The position numbers and the translations under genes are program-made. Positions 16,665 through 25,463 of a stretch of 64,000 nt of DNA are shown here, in pieces. Source of the stretch: VXYL01 sp963422285 (GTDB lineage: Bacteria; Pseudomonadota; Gammaproteobacteria; Pseudomonadales; Azotimanducaceae); the NCBI GenBank assembly GCA_963422285.2, contig OY729419.2, positions 930,001 to 994,000 on the forward strand, read 5' to 3'. Numbering within the stretch: position 1 is the stretch's first letter; each line of letters starts with the position of its first letter. Below the pieces are notes generated by a model. It was given only the letters and a program-made list of their open reading frames with translations. It had not been told where the DNA came from and searched no databases.

Positions 16665-17888
16665 TCAACGTCTATCCTTCCACAACCGCACGGTAAAGCG
16701 GTGCTCTTGTGCAATCAGGTCGGGTTCGGTGCCGTTGTGGGCCCGCATGCCGGGAATGATCTTGTTGCGCACGCCCATGCCGCGGGCATCGACGTAGCCA
16801 TAGTCGCGCATGATGTTGACCAGCGTCTGATTGCGGGCGTAGCGCATGCCTTCCTTCATCCCGTCGAGGGTGACGGTGTTGGGCAAACAGCCAGGACTGA
16901 CCACTTCGAGCCGGTCGGAGAAGATGGCCAGCATGATGTCCGTGCCGACGATGCTGTAGTCGCGGTGAACGAGGGCGTTCACGACGGCTTCGCGAACGAC
17001 GCTTTCCGGGTACTCCCAACGGTCGATTCGGCGGGCGCCCTCCAGGCGGGCGGAAGGCGTCGTGTTGCGCCGCACGAAATCCCATGCCCGATCGACCAGC
17101 CCGGGCTCGACCAGCGCACCGTCGAGCGCGCCAAGCGGAACCAGGGGGCCTTTGAGGTTCTCATCGGCGCGAGTCGCGTAACCGGGCTCGCTGTCCGGAT
17201 AGCAGATGGCGCGAATGCCCGATTGCGGCACGTATCGATTCGGCGTTTTCCCGAACAGAAGCAGACCGTCGATCGTCGCGACACGCTGCCCCGAGGACTC
17301 CGTCATCAGTTCGACATTGCGCAGCAACGTTTCCCAGCCGTCGCGATCGCTCTGTGCAGGGGCTGCACCCTCACGAACGCGAGTCAGGTAATCGTGCAGG
17401 CGGCGGGATTCGAATGCATCAAGGCTGGCACCCGGCGCAGGCTTCAAGCCGTAATGCACGCGCCCCGACGCCTGGTACATTCTTGCCAGCTCTTCGCGGC
17501 TCGCTTCCCTGGAGGTGTTGCCGACACGGATGTAGTAGGTCTTGCGGCCGTTGTGGACGCGCGCGTAGGGTTTGTCCGGTCCCAAGGTGACCCGAACGGC
17601 GAGAACGTCCCGTCCCGGCTCGATGTCCCTCGCCCACGCAAGGAACGGGACTATCGGCGGCTCGATCTTGACCCGGCAGATATCGGCAACCCACTCTTCA
17701 GGGCGTTCGCGGGACGTTCCCGAGACCCGCCCGTCGTCCTCGACGCCGAGCAGAACGGCACCGCCGTTCAGATTGAGAAAGGCCACGAGTTCCTTGGCGA
17801 GATCGTAGTTCTGCACAAGGTCGCGCTTGAACTCCACGGTGGAGTTCTCGCCGTTTCGGATCAGCTCGATCAGTTCAGTCTTGTTCAT
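16665..17888 (-). CDS. AlbA_2 (Schlafen-type) domain protein with GHKL ATPase-like C-terminus
   Basis: 407 residues from ATG 17888. The N-terminal ~130 residues form an AlbA_2/Schlafen-like domain (opening with ENSTVEFKRD, then VAFLNLNGGAVLLGVEDDGRV), a fold used for nucleic acid binding or cleavage. The C-terminal half has the VVREAVVNALVHRDYS block typical of the HATPase_c-like domain in this family, once loosely called RecG-like regulators. It starts 8 bp after the PHP-SMC gene, so the two form an operon. In accessory regions such proteins often accompany large ATPases. The precise role is unknown; a defence role is inferred from context. Confidence 0.8.
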   Translation of the reverse strand: MNKTELIELIRNGENSTVEFKRDLVQNYDLAKELVAFLNLNGGAVLLGVEDDGRVSGTSRERPEEWVADICRVKIEPPIVPFLAWARDIEPGRDVLAVRVTLGPDKPYARVHNGRKTYYIRVGNTSREASREELARMYQASGRVHYGLKPAPGASLDAFESRRLHDYLTRVREGAAPAQSDRDGWETLLRNVELMTESSGQRVATIDGLLLFGKTPNRYVPQSGIRAICYPDSEPGYATRADENLKGPLVPLGALDGALVEPGLVDRAWDFVRRNTTPSARLEGARRIDRWEYPESVVREAVVNALVHRDYSIVGTDIMLAIFSDRLEVVSPGCLPNTVTLDGMKEGMRYARNQTLVNIMRDYGYVDARGMGVRNKIIPGMRAHNGTEPDLIAQEHRFTVRLWKDRR

Positions 17889-17896
17889 AAGCGTTT

Positions 17897-20584
17897 TCAG
17901 AAACCGTACTTCAACCGCCTCTTCTCGAAGGCGTTCTTGCCGCCTTCCAGAATATCCTCGACAAGTTCCCGTACCGTTTGTGCGTCGATGGAACCCATAT
18001 GTTCCGGCGCGGCCTGTGCTTTTCCCTCGTCCGCTTCGCCTTTCGCCGCAAGACCGATGATCATCTCGGCGTCGCCGAGCACCGGGATGTTGGCGTTGTG
18101 GGTCGAGAAGATGAACTGCCGCCGGCGCTTCTCCTCGCGCATGCGGGGGACGACGCCTTCGGTGATGAAGCGGTTGTCGAGGTCGTCCTCCGGCTGATCG
18201 ACGATCAGAGGCGCGTCGGACTCGATCAGCAGAAGCAGCAGCACGGCGGTGGCCTTCTGCCCGGTGGAAAGCGCGTCGAGCGCCTGCCACGAGGGCGGTG
18301 CGCCGGATGTCGCCGTATTGAGCCGGATGGCGGTCGTGGTCGGCAGTTCCAGCTCCTCGATGCGCATCAGTGTCTCGGCGGACGCCTTGGCAAGTCGCTG
18401 CGCCTGGGCCGGCGGAACGGCATAGGTCTTTTGCACGGTATCGGCGTTCGTGCGGCAGCTTTCGACGAACCGCGGCAGCGAAAAGTCATCTATGCCAGCG
18501 AGGGCGTCGATCGCCTCAGAGAGGCGGCCGCCAATATTCTCGCGGAGCAAGCGGAACAGCGGCTCCCGATCACCGGCGGCGGCCACTTCGACCTGGACGC
18601 GGTCGTGCAGTTTCCTGCCAACTTTCCTGGCGGCCCGATCCAGCCGCCGGAACTCCTCGGCTTTGAGATCTTCCCATTCGGCAAGTAATGCCCGGCGTTG
18701 CGTTGCGTACTCCTTTTCCAACGCCAGCAGCAGCGGCCGGCGCTCCCGCAGCGGACGTAAGCTTTCGATCTCGTGCCGCAGGCGAATGAATTCCTCCCCG
18801 TCCACTGCGGACTTCTGTAAATCGCGCAGGATTTTCTCGTAATCGGCCTGGACTTCCTTCTTGCGTTCGTTCCAGCGGGAGCGGATACCCTTGATGCCGT
18901 CGTCGGCCCGTTTCAGCGCAGCGTCGAGTTGGTTGACAATCTGTTCGAGGTCGGCGCTTAGCCGTTCCAGGATGTCGTTCGCGCCGGCGAGGATTTCCTT
19001 GCCCGGTAGGTCGTCGAGCGCCCGTAGCGACAGAAAATGCCGATCGATGGGAACTTCCTGGCACAGCAGATCGAGGCATTCGCGAAACGTTCCCATGCGA
19101 TCGGGGATCGAGTCGAGCACACGTTCCTCCCGAACAAGCAAACTTTGCTCGCGCAGGCGGTCTTCGAGACCGGCTTCACGGAACCGCTGCAGCGTCTCCT
19201 CCAGTCCCGGCAAAGCGGCCAAGCGTTCATCGATCTGTCGGATCTCCGCCTGGACATCCAGGAGTCCCTGCCTCGTTTTCTTGAGCTCTCGACGCAGATC
19301 GGCCTTGCGGCGGGGCAGCGATTCGTCGCGTTCGACAAAGCGGTCGAGCAGACGGGTGAGTTTCTCTGGGCTTCTGGTGAGTTCGGATATCTCGTGCTGG
19401 CCGTAGATTTCGACGCCTGGAAGGATGTCTTCGGGGAGCAGGTTCGACACCTGGCCGTTTTCGCCGCGCACTACCGGCGGGTTGGGGATGATGCGCTCGA
19501 TCCGGTATCGGCGCGGTGCCGGGCGGATGCAGCGCGCCAGCAGCGAAACCTTGGTGCCGCTGCGGAGCACCAGGCGCACGATCCCCTGGTGGGATTGCGT
19601 TGCCTCCTCGCCGATGGGGTCCAGGCCCAACACGCAGCGCAGGCTTTCGATGACGGTGGACTTGCCGGCGCCCCGCCCGCCGATCAGCACGTTCAGGTTG
19701 GGGTTGAAGCGAATGGTCACACGGTCCAGAAATCCGCCCTCCCAGGCCAACGAGAGGAACTCGGCGCGTTCCTCCGGATCGGGATCGCTGTTGAGCCGAA
19801 TCCTGGAACCCGGATCGAGGAACGCCTGCCGCAGGCCCTCGATGGTGGCCTCGGACATCTTGATCCGGCAGGTGGCCGACGGATGATCCAAATCATCCGG
19901 TTGCACGACGTCCTTGGCATTGACCACAGCGACGGCCAGACCCTCGTCCACAGGGTGGGATCGCCGGTAGTGCGGGTTTCTGTTCTCGACGATCGGACGC
20001 ACGGCCTCGGGCAGATCAGCGACGGGACCGGGAATCTGGATGGCGAGGAGATCTTCGCTCCGCCATACCTTGATCCGGACCTGTCCGGACAGAACGTTCA
20101 ACAGCCCTTTCTCGTTGGTTGCATGAGCGGCGATGGCGATGCCGCGCTGTTTCCGAACCGTTGCGAGCACCGCGGCAAAGGGCTTGTCGGACAAGTCCGC
20201 AGAAGGTTCGGTACTGCGGATTCCGAACTCGCCGAGAAATCGCTCCAGCATGTCCTGGGCCGTACTCGGCGGATAGACGCACAGCACGTGAACGCCTTCG
20301 CTGGAAGATATCTCGAAGCCCGGAAAAACCGTCACGGAGCAATCTCCGGCCGCTTTCCGAAATGCGGGCACTCCGCCCACACTGTTGTGATCCGTGATGG
20401 CAAGCACGGAAATGCCGATTGCAACCGCCTTGGCGACAATGGCCTCGGCGTGGGAACGGGCGTCGCCTGTGGGTTCCTGGCCGCGGAAGGTGCTGCCGTA
20501 GTGGTGCGGATTGACTTGCAGCGCACACCGATGAAATACGGCGCCCGGCGGCGGCGTGTCCGCGTTGCGGCTGCTGTCACTCAT
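17897..20584 (-). CDS. PHP-domain/SMC-like ATPase fusion (TrlF-like)
   Basis: 895 residues from ATG 20584. Residues about 15-280 form a PHP phosphoesterase domain, with ITDHNSVGG, PGFEISSSEGVHVL and IAAHA as metal-binding motifs. An SMC/Rad50-type ATPase follows: Walker A GGRGAGKST near residue 340, a long coiled coil around residues 450-700, signature LSTGQK, and Walker B LIVDQPEDDLDN near residue 830, then an STHNANI H-loop. Such PHP-SMC fusions are found in genomic islands. It is immediately upstream of the AlbA_2 gene (8 bp gap). A PHP nuclease or phosphatase gated by DNA-loaded ATPase would fit an anti-phage system, but that is inference. The frame is open further upstream into a toxin remnant. 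Confidence 0.82.
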   Translation of the reverse strand: MSDSSRNADTPPPGAVFHRCALQVNPHHYGSTFRGQEPTGDARSHAEAIVAKAVAIGISVLAITDHNSVGGVPAFRKAAGDCSVTVFPGFEISSSEGVHVLCVYPPSTAQDMLERFLGEFGIRSTEPSADLSDKPFAAVLATVRKQRGIAIAAHATNEKGLLNVLSGQVRIKVWRSEDLLAIQIPGPVADLPEAVRPIVENRNPHYRRSHPVDEGLAVAVVNAKDVVQPDDLDHPSATCRIKMSEATIEGLRQAFLDPGSRIRLNSDPDPEERAEFLSLAWEGGFLDRVTIRFNPNLNVLIGGRGAGKSTVIESLRCVLGLDPIGEEATQSHQGIVRLVLRSGTKVSLLARCIRPAPRRYRIERIIPNPPVVRGENGQVSNLLPEDILPGVEIYGQHEISELTRSPEKLTRLLDRFVERDESLPRRKADLRRELKKTRQGLLDVQAEIRQIDERLAALPGLEETLQRFREAGLEDRLREQSLLVREERVLDSIPDRMGTFRECLDLLCQEVPIDRHFLSLRALDDLPGKEILAGANDILERLSADLEQIVNQLDAALKRADDGIKGIRSRWNERKKEVQADYEKILRDLQKSAVDGEEFIRLRHEIESLRPLRERRPLLLALEKEYATQRRALLAEWEDLKAEEFRRLDRAARKVGRKLHDRVQVEVAAAGDREPLFRLLRENIGGRLSEAIDALAGIDDFSLPRFVESCRTNADTVQKTYAVPPAQAQRLAKASAETLMRIEELELPTTTAIRLNTATSGAPPSWQALDALSTGQKATAVLLLLLIESDAPLIVDQPEDDLDNRFITEGVVPRMREEKRRRQFIFSTHNANIPVLGDAEMIIGLAAKGEADEGKAQAAPEHMGSIDAQTVRELVEDILEGGKNAFEKRRLKYGF

Positions 20585-20671
20585 GATCCCGTCTCGCAGG
20601 TCGGCAGGCCTTCGCGAAGCCGCCCCAGGCCGCATGACTTCGAACACGACGGCAGTGTCGAGAACAGCCAT
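20585..20671 (-). pseudogene. N-terminal stub of a FitB/VapC PIN-domain toxin
   Basis: From ATG 20671 the frame reads MAVLDTAVVFEVMRP, the first strand and helix of PIN toxins of the FitB type. The usual Asn after the catalytic Asp is Ala here. It then runs in frame into the PHP-SMC start at 20584. The remaining ~110 residues and the other acidic residues are gone, so this is a relic. It could act as an alternative N-terminal leader of the PHP-SMC protein. Confidence 0.6.
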
Positions 20672-20679
20672 TACACGTC

Positions 20680-20917
20680 TCAACCGAGACTGGTCGGGTC
20701 GCACGGCGGCAAGTGGAGGTCCGCTCCGCCGCAGGACGCGAAGCATTCACGGATGAAGCTGGCCAGGTTCTCGGGCTGCCTTTGCCGGAGACGGCACCGC
20801 GCAGGATGGTTCTCGCCTCCTCTTCCGTGAATCCATGGAGCGGCCGTTGCCGGAGGCGCGATCTCGCAGCGAAGTCTCCACCTCGTCGTCGAGGTTGCGG
20901 AGCGTGACGCTCGCCAC
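20680..20917 (-). pseudogene. FitA-like ribbon-helix-helix antitoxin, two frameshifts
   Basis: From GTG 20917 the minus strand reads ASVTLRNLDDEVETSLRDRA, the RHH DNA-binding start of FitA-type antitoxins. It then changes frame to EEEARTILRGAV and again to PENLASFIRECF and GADLHLPP, the toxin-binding tail, ending at TGA 20680. Two frameshifts disrupt it. It precedes the PIN toxin stub, the normal antitoxin-toxin order. Confidence 0.68.
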
Positions 20918-21237
20918 GGCCTCCTGTCCACAGTGCCGACATACCGCAGATTAACCTTCGATTGCGTAGTTGTCAAGATCGACGCAATTGCCGGAATCGG
21001 CGTGCGAACGAACTCGGCGATGGAAACAGCGTTGGATTATTCGGAACTCGTGGGCTCGAACTCGCGGATTCCTGCGCCGGCACGGCACCCGGCGCAAGCA
21101 AGGCATGCGCACACTGCGTCGACGCCTAGTCTTCGACGTGCTGCTATCCGACACGGACGCGCCCTGGGCAATCATAGGTTGGAGAGCGGCCCAGTGGCTT
21201 AGGGCGTTCGAGCAGGCGGGTCTTGAACGTACGCGGC
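20918..21237. other. No gene seen between fitA relic and fetB-like gene
   Basis: Only short frames without family resemblance. It probably contains the promoter for the toxin-antitoxin relic and downstream defence pair, but no clear -35/-10 pair was identified. Confidence 0.4.
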
Positions 21238-22182
21238 TCACCCACGCGGCTGCCTGGGTGCCGTGTCGCCGGCGGCATGTTCGTACGAACATCCTGAAAC
21301 GGCTCGGAATCGAGTCCTCCGCACAGCCTCGACCTTCCGACGAACGCGCCAACGGGATCTTGGTCCCTCCCCGTCTGTCTTGGTTCCAGCCAAGCCCGCC
21401 AGCGCCTTCTTGCTTGGTCGCCGCTTGCGAAGGGTGGAATTCCCGGATAGCTGGAATCCGGTCCGCCGTTGCCTCCCCGGATCGAACCGTTCCGACAGCC
21501 ACAGATAGAGGGCCGCCGACATTCCGGCGACGCCGAACAGCACGGCCATCACCATGATCTGGTAGCGAACGGCGATCAGCGGCGCAGCGCCGGAGAGGAT
21601 CTGTCCGGTCATCATGCCGGGCAGGTTCACCAGGCCCACCGCGAACAGGGAGTTGAGCTGCGGAATCAGCGCCGTCTCCAGCGCCCTGCGCCGGGCCGCC
21701 GCCGGGGCCGTGCCCGCGGCCAGCTCGGCGTGCCGGCGTTCCGCGGCCAGGCTCACCGCGTTCATGGCCGTGGAGAACGTCATGCCGGCCAACGGCACCA
21801 GGAACCGCGGTTCGTACCACGGATCGAGCGCCAGCACCCCTTGCGTCGTCAGGGCCAGCGCCAGGATGCCGCTGGCGCTGATCGCCGCCAGCGCGAGGCC
21901 GAGGCGGCGCGGCGTTCTCGCGCCCAGCGGCCGCAGCGCGATCCAGGCCGCGGCGGCCATCATCACCACCAGCACGGCGAGCACGAGGTACGGCTGGTCG
22001 GCGGCGAAGACGAAGGTGAGCACGTAGCCGACGATCAACAGCTGGATGAGCATTCGCGCCGTGGCGTACAGGGCGTTCCAGGCGCCCAGCGACCAGTGCA
22101 GCAGAATCGCCAGCACTGCGGCCACGGGAATGAACGCGACGGCTAGGCGCAGCAGGGAGATGGTCGGCAGCGTGGGCTCCAT
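21238..22182 (-). CDS. FetB/YbbM-family ABC permease (UPF0014) with abnormal C-terminus
   Basis: Residues 1-250 match the FetB family, the permease of an iron-export ABC system that raises oxidative stress tolerance. There are six or seven hydrophobic segments, and the family blocks LIQLLIVGYVL, VPLAGMTFSTAMNAV, ETALIPQLNSL and VGLVNLPGMMTGQI. Usual length is about 260; here 314 residues, the last ~60 being Arg and Lys rich and unlike the family, perhaps a read-through after loss of the natural stop. The FetA ATPase normally encoded next to it is not in the window. Confidence 0.8.
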   Translation of the reverse strand: MEPTLPTISLLRLAVAFIPVAAVLAILLHWSLGAWNALYATARMLIQLLIVGYVLTFVFAADQPYLVLAVLVVMMAAAAWIALRPLGARTPRRLGLALAAISASGILALALTTQGVLALDPWYEPRFLVPLAGMTFSTAMNAVSLAAERRHAELAAGTAPAAARRRALETALIPQLNSLFAVGLVNLPGMMTGQILSGAAPLIAVRYQIMVMAVLFGVAGMSAALYLWLSERFDPGRQRRTGFQLSGNSTLRKRRPSKKALAGLAGTKTDGEGPRSRWRVRRKVEAVRRTRFRAVSGCSYEHAAGDTAPRQPRG

Positions 22183-22206
22183 GGCGCGCTCCTGGAATAG
22201 ACGAGG

Positions 22207-23484
22207 TCAGTCGGCGACGGCGGACTCCGCGGCCGCCAGCGGCGTACGGTTGCGCAGCGGCCGTTCCCGGTGGTCGGTGGGATGAAGCCGGGCGTTTGCG
22301 TTGTGCTCGCGCCATAGCTGGATAAACCAGTCCGGCACGGGCGCGTCGCCGCACTGCCGGGCGAGGTCGTTCAGATAGTCGATCTGCCCATCGCCCAGAA
22401 AATGATAGTGCCGCTCCGCCACGCCCTTGCCGCGCAGCCGTTCGATCTCTCTGCGGTGCGCCCGCCGTCGCTCGGCGTGGCTGGGCAAAGGGAAATCGCG
22501 GTTGAGCAAGCGGGCGAACCAGCGCGCCTGGCGTTGGAACAGCGGAAACGGGACGATCCGAAAGGGCAGGCCGACGAAGGCCAGGGTGGGCTGATCGACG
22601 GCAACGAGCTGCCGATACAGCCCCCGCACCCAGTTGTCGCCCACGCCAATCAGGGACGCATCCAGAAACGGAAACCGGTAGCGGTAGCCGGTGCAGAACA
22701 GGAACGCATCCACGGCTTCGATGCGTTCGCCGTTCTCCAGCACCACGCTCGCTGCCTCGAAACCGGCCACTGGCGGACAGCGCTTGAGTAGGCCTGTCTG
22801 GCAGGCCGGCAACGGCGCATCGCGGAACAGCCGGCCGGAGAAGTGGACTTCTGCCGCCACTTCGGCGATTTCCCGGGACAGGTCGCCACCGGATACCGAA
22901 GAGCCCAGCACCACCACCCGCAGCCCGGCGAAGGAGTCCGGACGACGATAGTTGTGGCTGTGCAGCACCATGCCAGGGAACTGCTCCAGGCCCGGGAGCG
23001 CCGGAACGCGAGGTTCCGAGAAGTGGCCGTTGCATACCGCCACGGCGTCGAAGGACTCGCCGTCCACGCGCCAGCGCCGTCGGAGATCGACACGCTTCAC
23101 GCGATGCCCGAAGCGGACATGCCGGGCGACGCCGGCGTCCACGGCGAACCGTTGCAGGTAGTCGAACACCCGAGCGTGATGGGGATAGCGCATCCGCGCC
23201 GGGCGGCAGGATGTCGGCGGTGCGCCGTCGGCGTCCCCGAACGGGCAGCCGTCAAAGGCCATCAGGTCCCGGGGCAGGTTGGTGTGCATGGATGCGTAGA
23301 GCGAACTGTGGATGCGCCGGCTCGGGCGCAATCCCAGGGGATCGTCCTCGGTGGCGTCCGTGTACGCCCACAGGCCGCCAACCTGCCGAGACTGTTCGAA
23401 GACGGCGACGCGATGTCCGGCGGCCAGCAGCTCGTGGGCGGTGGCGAGGCCGGCGGCACCGGCGCCGATGACAGCGACGTTCAA
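22207..23484 (-). CDS. Flavin-containing monooxygenase
   Basis: FAD- and NADPH-dependent monooxygenase acting on soft nucleophiles (amines, sulfides) or ketones. 425 residues. The FAD Rossmann motif NVAVIGAGAAGLATA is at the extreme N-terminus; the NADPH motif VVVLGSSVSGGDLS is near residue 190; an FMO-like FCTGYRYRFPF segment is near residue 275. The start is the TTG at 23484, which overlaps the upstream stop (TTGA) and lies directly before the FAD fold; a longer start would only extend into the upstream gene. Translationally coupled to the kinase-like gene. Substrate unknown. Confidence 0.83.
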   Translation of the reverse strand: MNVAVIGAGAAGLATAHELLAAGHRVAVFEQSRQVGGLWAYTDATEDDPLGLRPSRRIHSSLYASMHTNLPRDLMAFDGCPFGDADGAPPTSCRPARMRYPHHARVFDYLQRFAVDAGVARHVRFGHRVKRVDLRRRWRVDGESFDAVAVCNGHFSEPRVPALPGLEQFPGMVLHSHNYRRPDSFAGLRVVVLGSSVSGGDLSREIAEVAAEVHFSGRLFRDAPLPACQTGLLKRCPPVAGFEAASVVLENGERIEAVDAFLFCTGYRYRFPFLDASLIGVGDNWVRGLYRQLVAVDQPTLAFVGLPFRIVPFPLFQRQARWFARLLNRDFPLPSHAERRRAHRREIERLRGKGVAERHYHFLGDGQIDYLNDLARQCGDAPVPDWFIQLWREHNANARLHPTDHRERPLRNRTPLAAAESAVAD

Positions 23485-24635
23485 GATTCGGCGCGAGGTG
23501 GCTGGGGGCCTAAGGCATCGCCCAGCAGCCGCTCGGCGTTGGCGATCAGCTTGGGGATGCCTGCAGCCACAGTCTCCATGCGCGGATCCGACGAATCGCC
23601 CACCTGCCAGCGATGATGCAGCTGCTGGATCACGGTAGCCGTCTTCCACAGCGCGAACGCTTCGTACCAAGCGATGGCGGACACATCCAGCCCGCTGCGA
23701 GCGCCGTAGCGTCGCACGATTTCCGCCCGCGGCGCCAGCCCTATGCGATCCATGCCGTCGTGGCTGAAGCGCTTGGCGTCCTCGGCGTCGCTGGCATCCG
23801 GCCAGTAGTTCAGCAGCGTACCGAGGTCGATCAAGGGATCGCCGAGGGTGGTCATGTCCCAGTCGAAGAACGCCGTCACTCGGTCCGGATCCCGGGGATC
23901 GAACATGCAGTTGTCCAGCTTGAGGTCGTTGTGGACCAGGGAGACGCGCTGGGGTTGCGGACGCAAGGCTTGCAGGCGGGCGTGGATGGCGGTCATCTGG
24001 ACATCGTAGCGAGCGTCCGCCACCAGCTTCCAGCGCTGCTGCCAGCCGCGCAACTGGCGGGCTGCGAATCCATCCGGGCGGCCGAGATCGTCCAGATCCG
24101 CAGCCTTCGGGTCCAGGGTATGGAACTCGGCGATGCGCTCCACCAGGGCCATGCTGACCCGGTGGCCGACATCGGAATGGTGGCGCATGACGGCAGGGAC
24201 GACGCCACGGATCACCACGCCGCGGCGCCGCTCCATGACGAAGAAGTCCGCGCCACCCACTTGGCGGTCGGCGCAGAACAGATAGGCCCGGGGCGCCGCA
24301 TCGAAGACTCGCCACAGACGCGACAGCACCCGATACTCGCGCTTCATGTCGTGGGCACCGGGCGCCAGCGTCCCGAACGGCGGTCGGCGCAGCACCAGTT
24401 CGGTGTCGCCAAAGCGGATCAGGTAGGTGAGATTCGCCGAGCCGTTGGGGAACTGGCACACACTGAACCCGCCATGGATGTCTCCCGCTGCGGGCGGCAG
24501 ACGCTCACGCAAATAGCGCTCGATGGTCGACCAGTCCAGGTCTTCGCCAGTGCGCACCGGCGCGACTTCCGGCAGCGCTTCGTCGGCGAACGGGTCCACT
24601 GCCCTGTCCGCCAGGGTGTTCTCGTCTTCGGACAC
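23481..24635 (-). CDS. APH-fold phosphotransferase, ACAD10/11-like
   Basis: 384 residues with the aminoglycoside-phosphotransferase kinase fold of the type linked to 4-hydroxyacyl-CoA catabolism (ACAD10/11 N-terminal domain). Catalytic loop LVHNDLKLDNCMFD, followed by the metal-binding FFDWDMTTLGDPLIDLG. An N-terminal strand pair GGFSVCQFPNGSANLTYLI would bind ATP. The start is GTG 24635 with GAGGAGGGG upstream. The 4-bp overlap with the monooxygenase gene suggests a shared catabolic pathway. Probably phosphorylates a hydroxylated metabolite, not an antibiotic. Confidence 0.83.
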   Translation of the reverse strand: MSEDENTLADRAVDPFADEALPEVAPVRTGEDLDWSTIERYLRERLPPAAGDIHGGFSVCQFPNGSANLTYLIRFGDTELVLRRPPFGTLAPGAHDMKREYRVLSRLWRVFDAAPRAYLFCADRQVGGADFFVMERRRGVVIRGVVPAVMRHHSDVGHRVSMALVERIAEFHTLDPKAADLDDLGRPDGFAARQLRGWQQRWKLVADARYDVQMTAIHARLQALRPQPQRVSLVHNDLKLDNCMFDPRDPDRVTAFFDWDMTTLGDPLIDLGTLLNYWPDASDAEDAKRFSHDGMDRIGLAPRAEIVRRYGARSGLDVSAIAWYEAFALWKTATVIQQLHHRWQVGDSSDPRMETVAAGIPKLIANAERLLGDALGPQPPRAES

Positions 24636-24782
24636 CGTGCCCCTCCTCGTCGTCCCTACTGCCCTCGCGCACCGTCGGCGCAGGCTTCTGCTGTGGAGAA
24701 TGGCTCACCACGGAACCGTTGTCACCGACCATGGGAACGACAGGCAGGCGGCAACAACATCGAAATTCTTGTGAATCAACTG

Positions 24783-24815
24783 TTGACGACCCTTAGGTGC
24801 TGTATACAATCACAG
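24783..24815 (+). promoter_or_regulatory. Sigma-70 promoter overlapped by a LexA (SOS) box
   Basis: TTGACG (24783-24788) and TACAAT (24805-24810), 16 bp apart, each match the consensus at five of six positions. CTGT (24800-24803), 8 bp, then ACAG (24812-24815) form an exact LexA-type palindrome core covering the -10. The nearest gene is the DUF222 gene starting at 24899. Confidence 0.6.
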
Positions 24816-24898
24816 TGCAGTCGATGGCGGGGACGTCATTCGGCAGTACTCGGCAGACAACCCAGAGCAGGCAATCCAAAGCAGTAAGGAGCCCCAGA

Positions 24899-25429
24899 AT
24901 GAACCCTACTACCACCCTCGACCCCACCGATCCCCTCGCCGACGCCCTCGTCGAAAGCAGCCGCTCGGTCGCGCAGCAGATGTGCCGCTTCCTGATCCGG
25001 CTGCGCGAGTTCGACTTGCATCAAGGCTACGCCGAACCAAGCAAGGGCGGCAGAATCGTGGCGAACTGCGCCGAATGGCTGAACGCCAACTGCGGTATCG
25101 AACGGGATGCCGCCCGCGAGATGCTGCGCGTGGCATACTCGCTGCTCAATCTGCCATGCATCGAAATGGCCTTCGAGAGCGGCGATCTGTCGTACGCCAA
25201 GGCCTGCGCCCTGACGACCGTGGCCACTACGGCCAACGAACAGTCGCTGCTGGACTTCGCCCGTGTGATGACCGATGCCCAAGTGGAGAACTACTGCCGC
25301 TGCTTGACTGGTCGAGCCTTGAATCCGGGCAATCGCAAGCACCGCAGCATCGCCGCCACGCCGGGCCGTGGATATACTTGCGACGAAAGCGAACCAAGCC
25401 AAAAGCCGGCCGCCAACGGAGTCAATTGA
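24899..25429 (+). CDS. DUF222 protein truncated before the HNH nuclease domain
   Basis: 176 residues beginning MNPTTTLDPTDPLADAL, with AAGGAG 8 bp before ATG 24899. Matches the N-terminal DUF222 domain found upstream of C-terminal HNH endonuclease domains in proteins of about 400-500 residues (GRIVANCAEWLNANCGI, REMLRVAYSLLNLPCI, GDLSYAKACALTTVA). The protein stops soon after the DUF222 core, and no HNH motif follows, so it is a truncated member or an adaptor form. The SOS-type promoter upstream fits the damage-inducible habit of DUF222-HNH genes. Confidence 0.75.
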   Translation: MNPTTTLDPTDPLADALVESSRSVAQQMCRFLIRLREFDLHQGYAEPSKGGRIVANCAEWLNANCGIERDAAREMLRVAYSLLNLPCIEMAFESGDLSYAKACALTTVATTANEQSLLDFARVMTDAQVENYCRCLTGRALNPGNRKHRSIAATPGRGYTCDESEPSQKPAANGVN

Positions 25430-25463
25430 GCGATTGATTGATAGTGAGTGACAAGGAGCGCAT

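Noticed and set aside
16000..16668. 222-codon minus-strand frame
   Set aside because: No family, odd composition, no ribosome site, and it overlaps the hydratase fragment region on the other strand.
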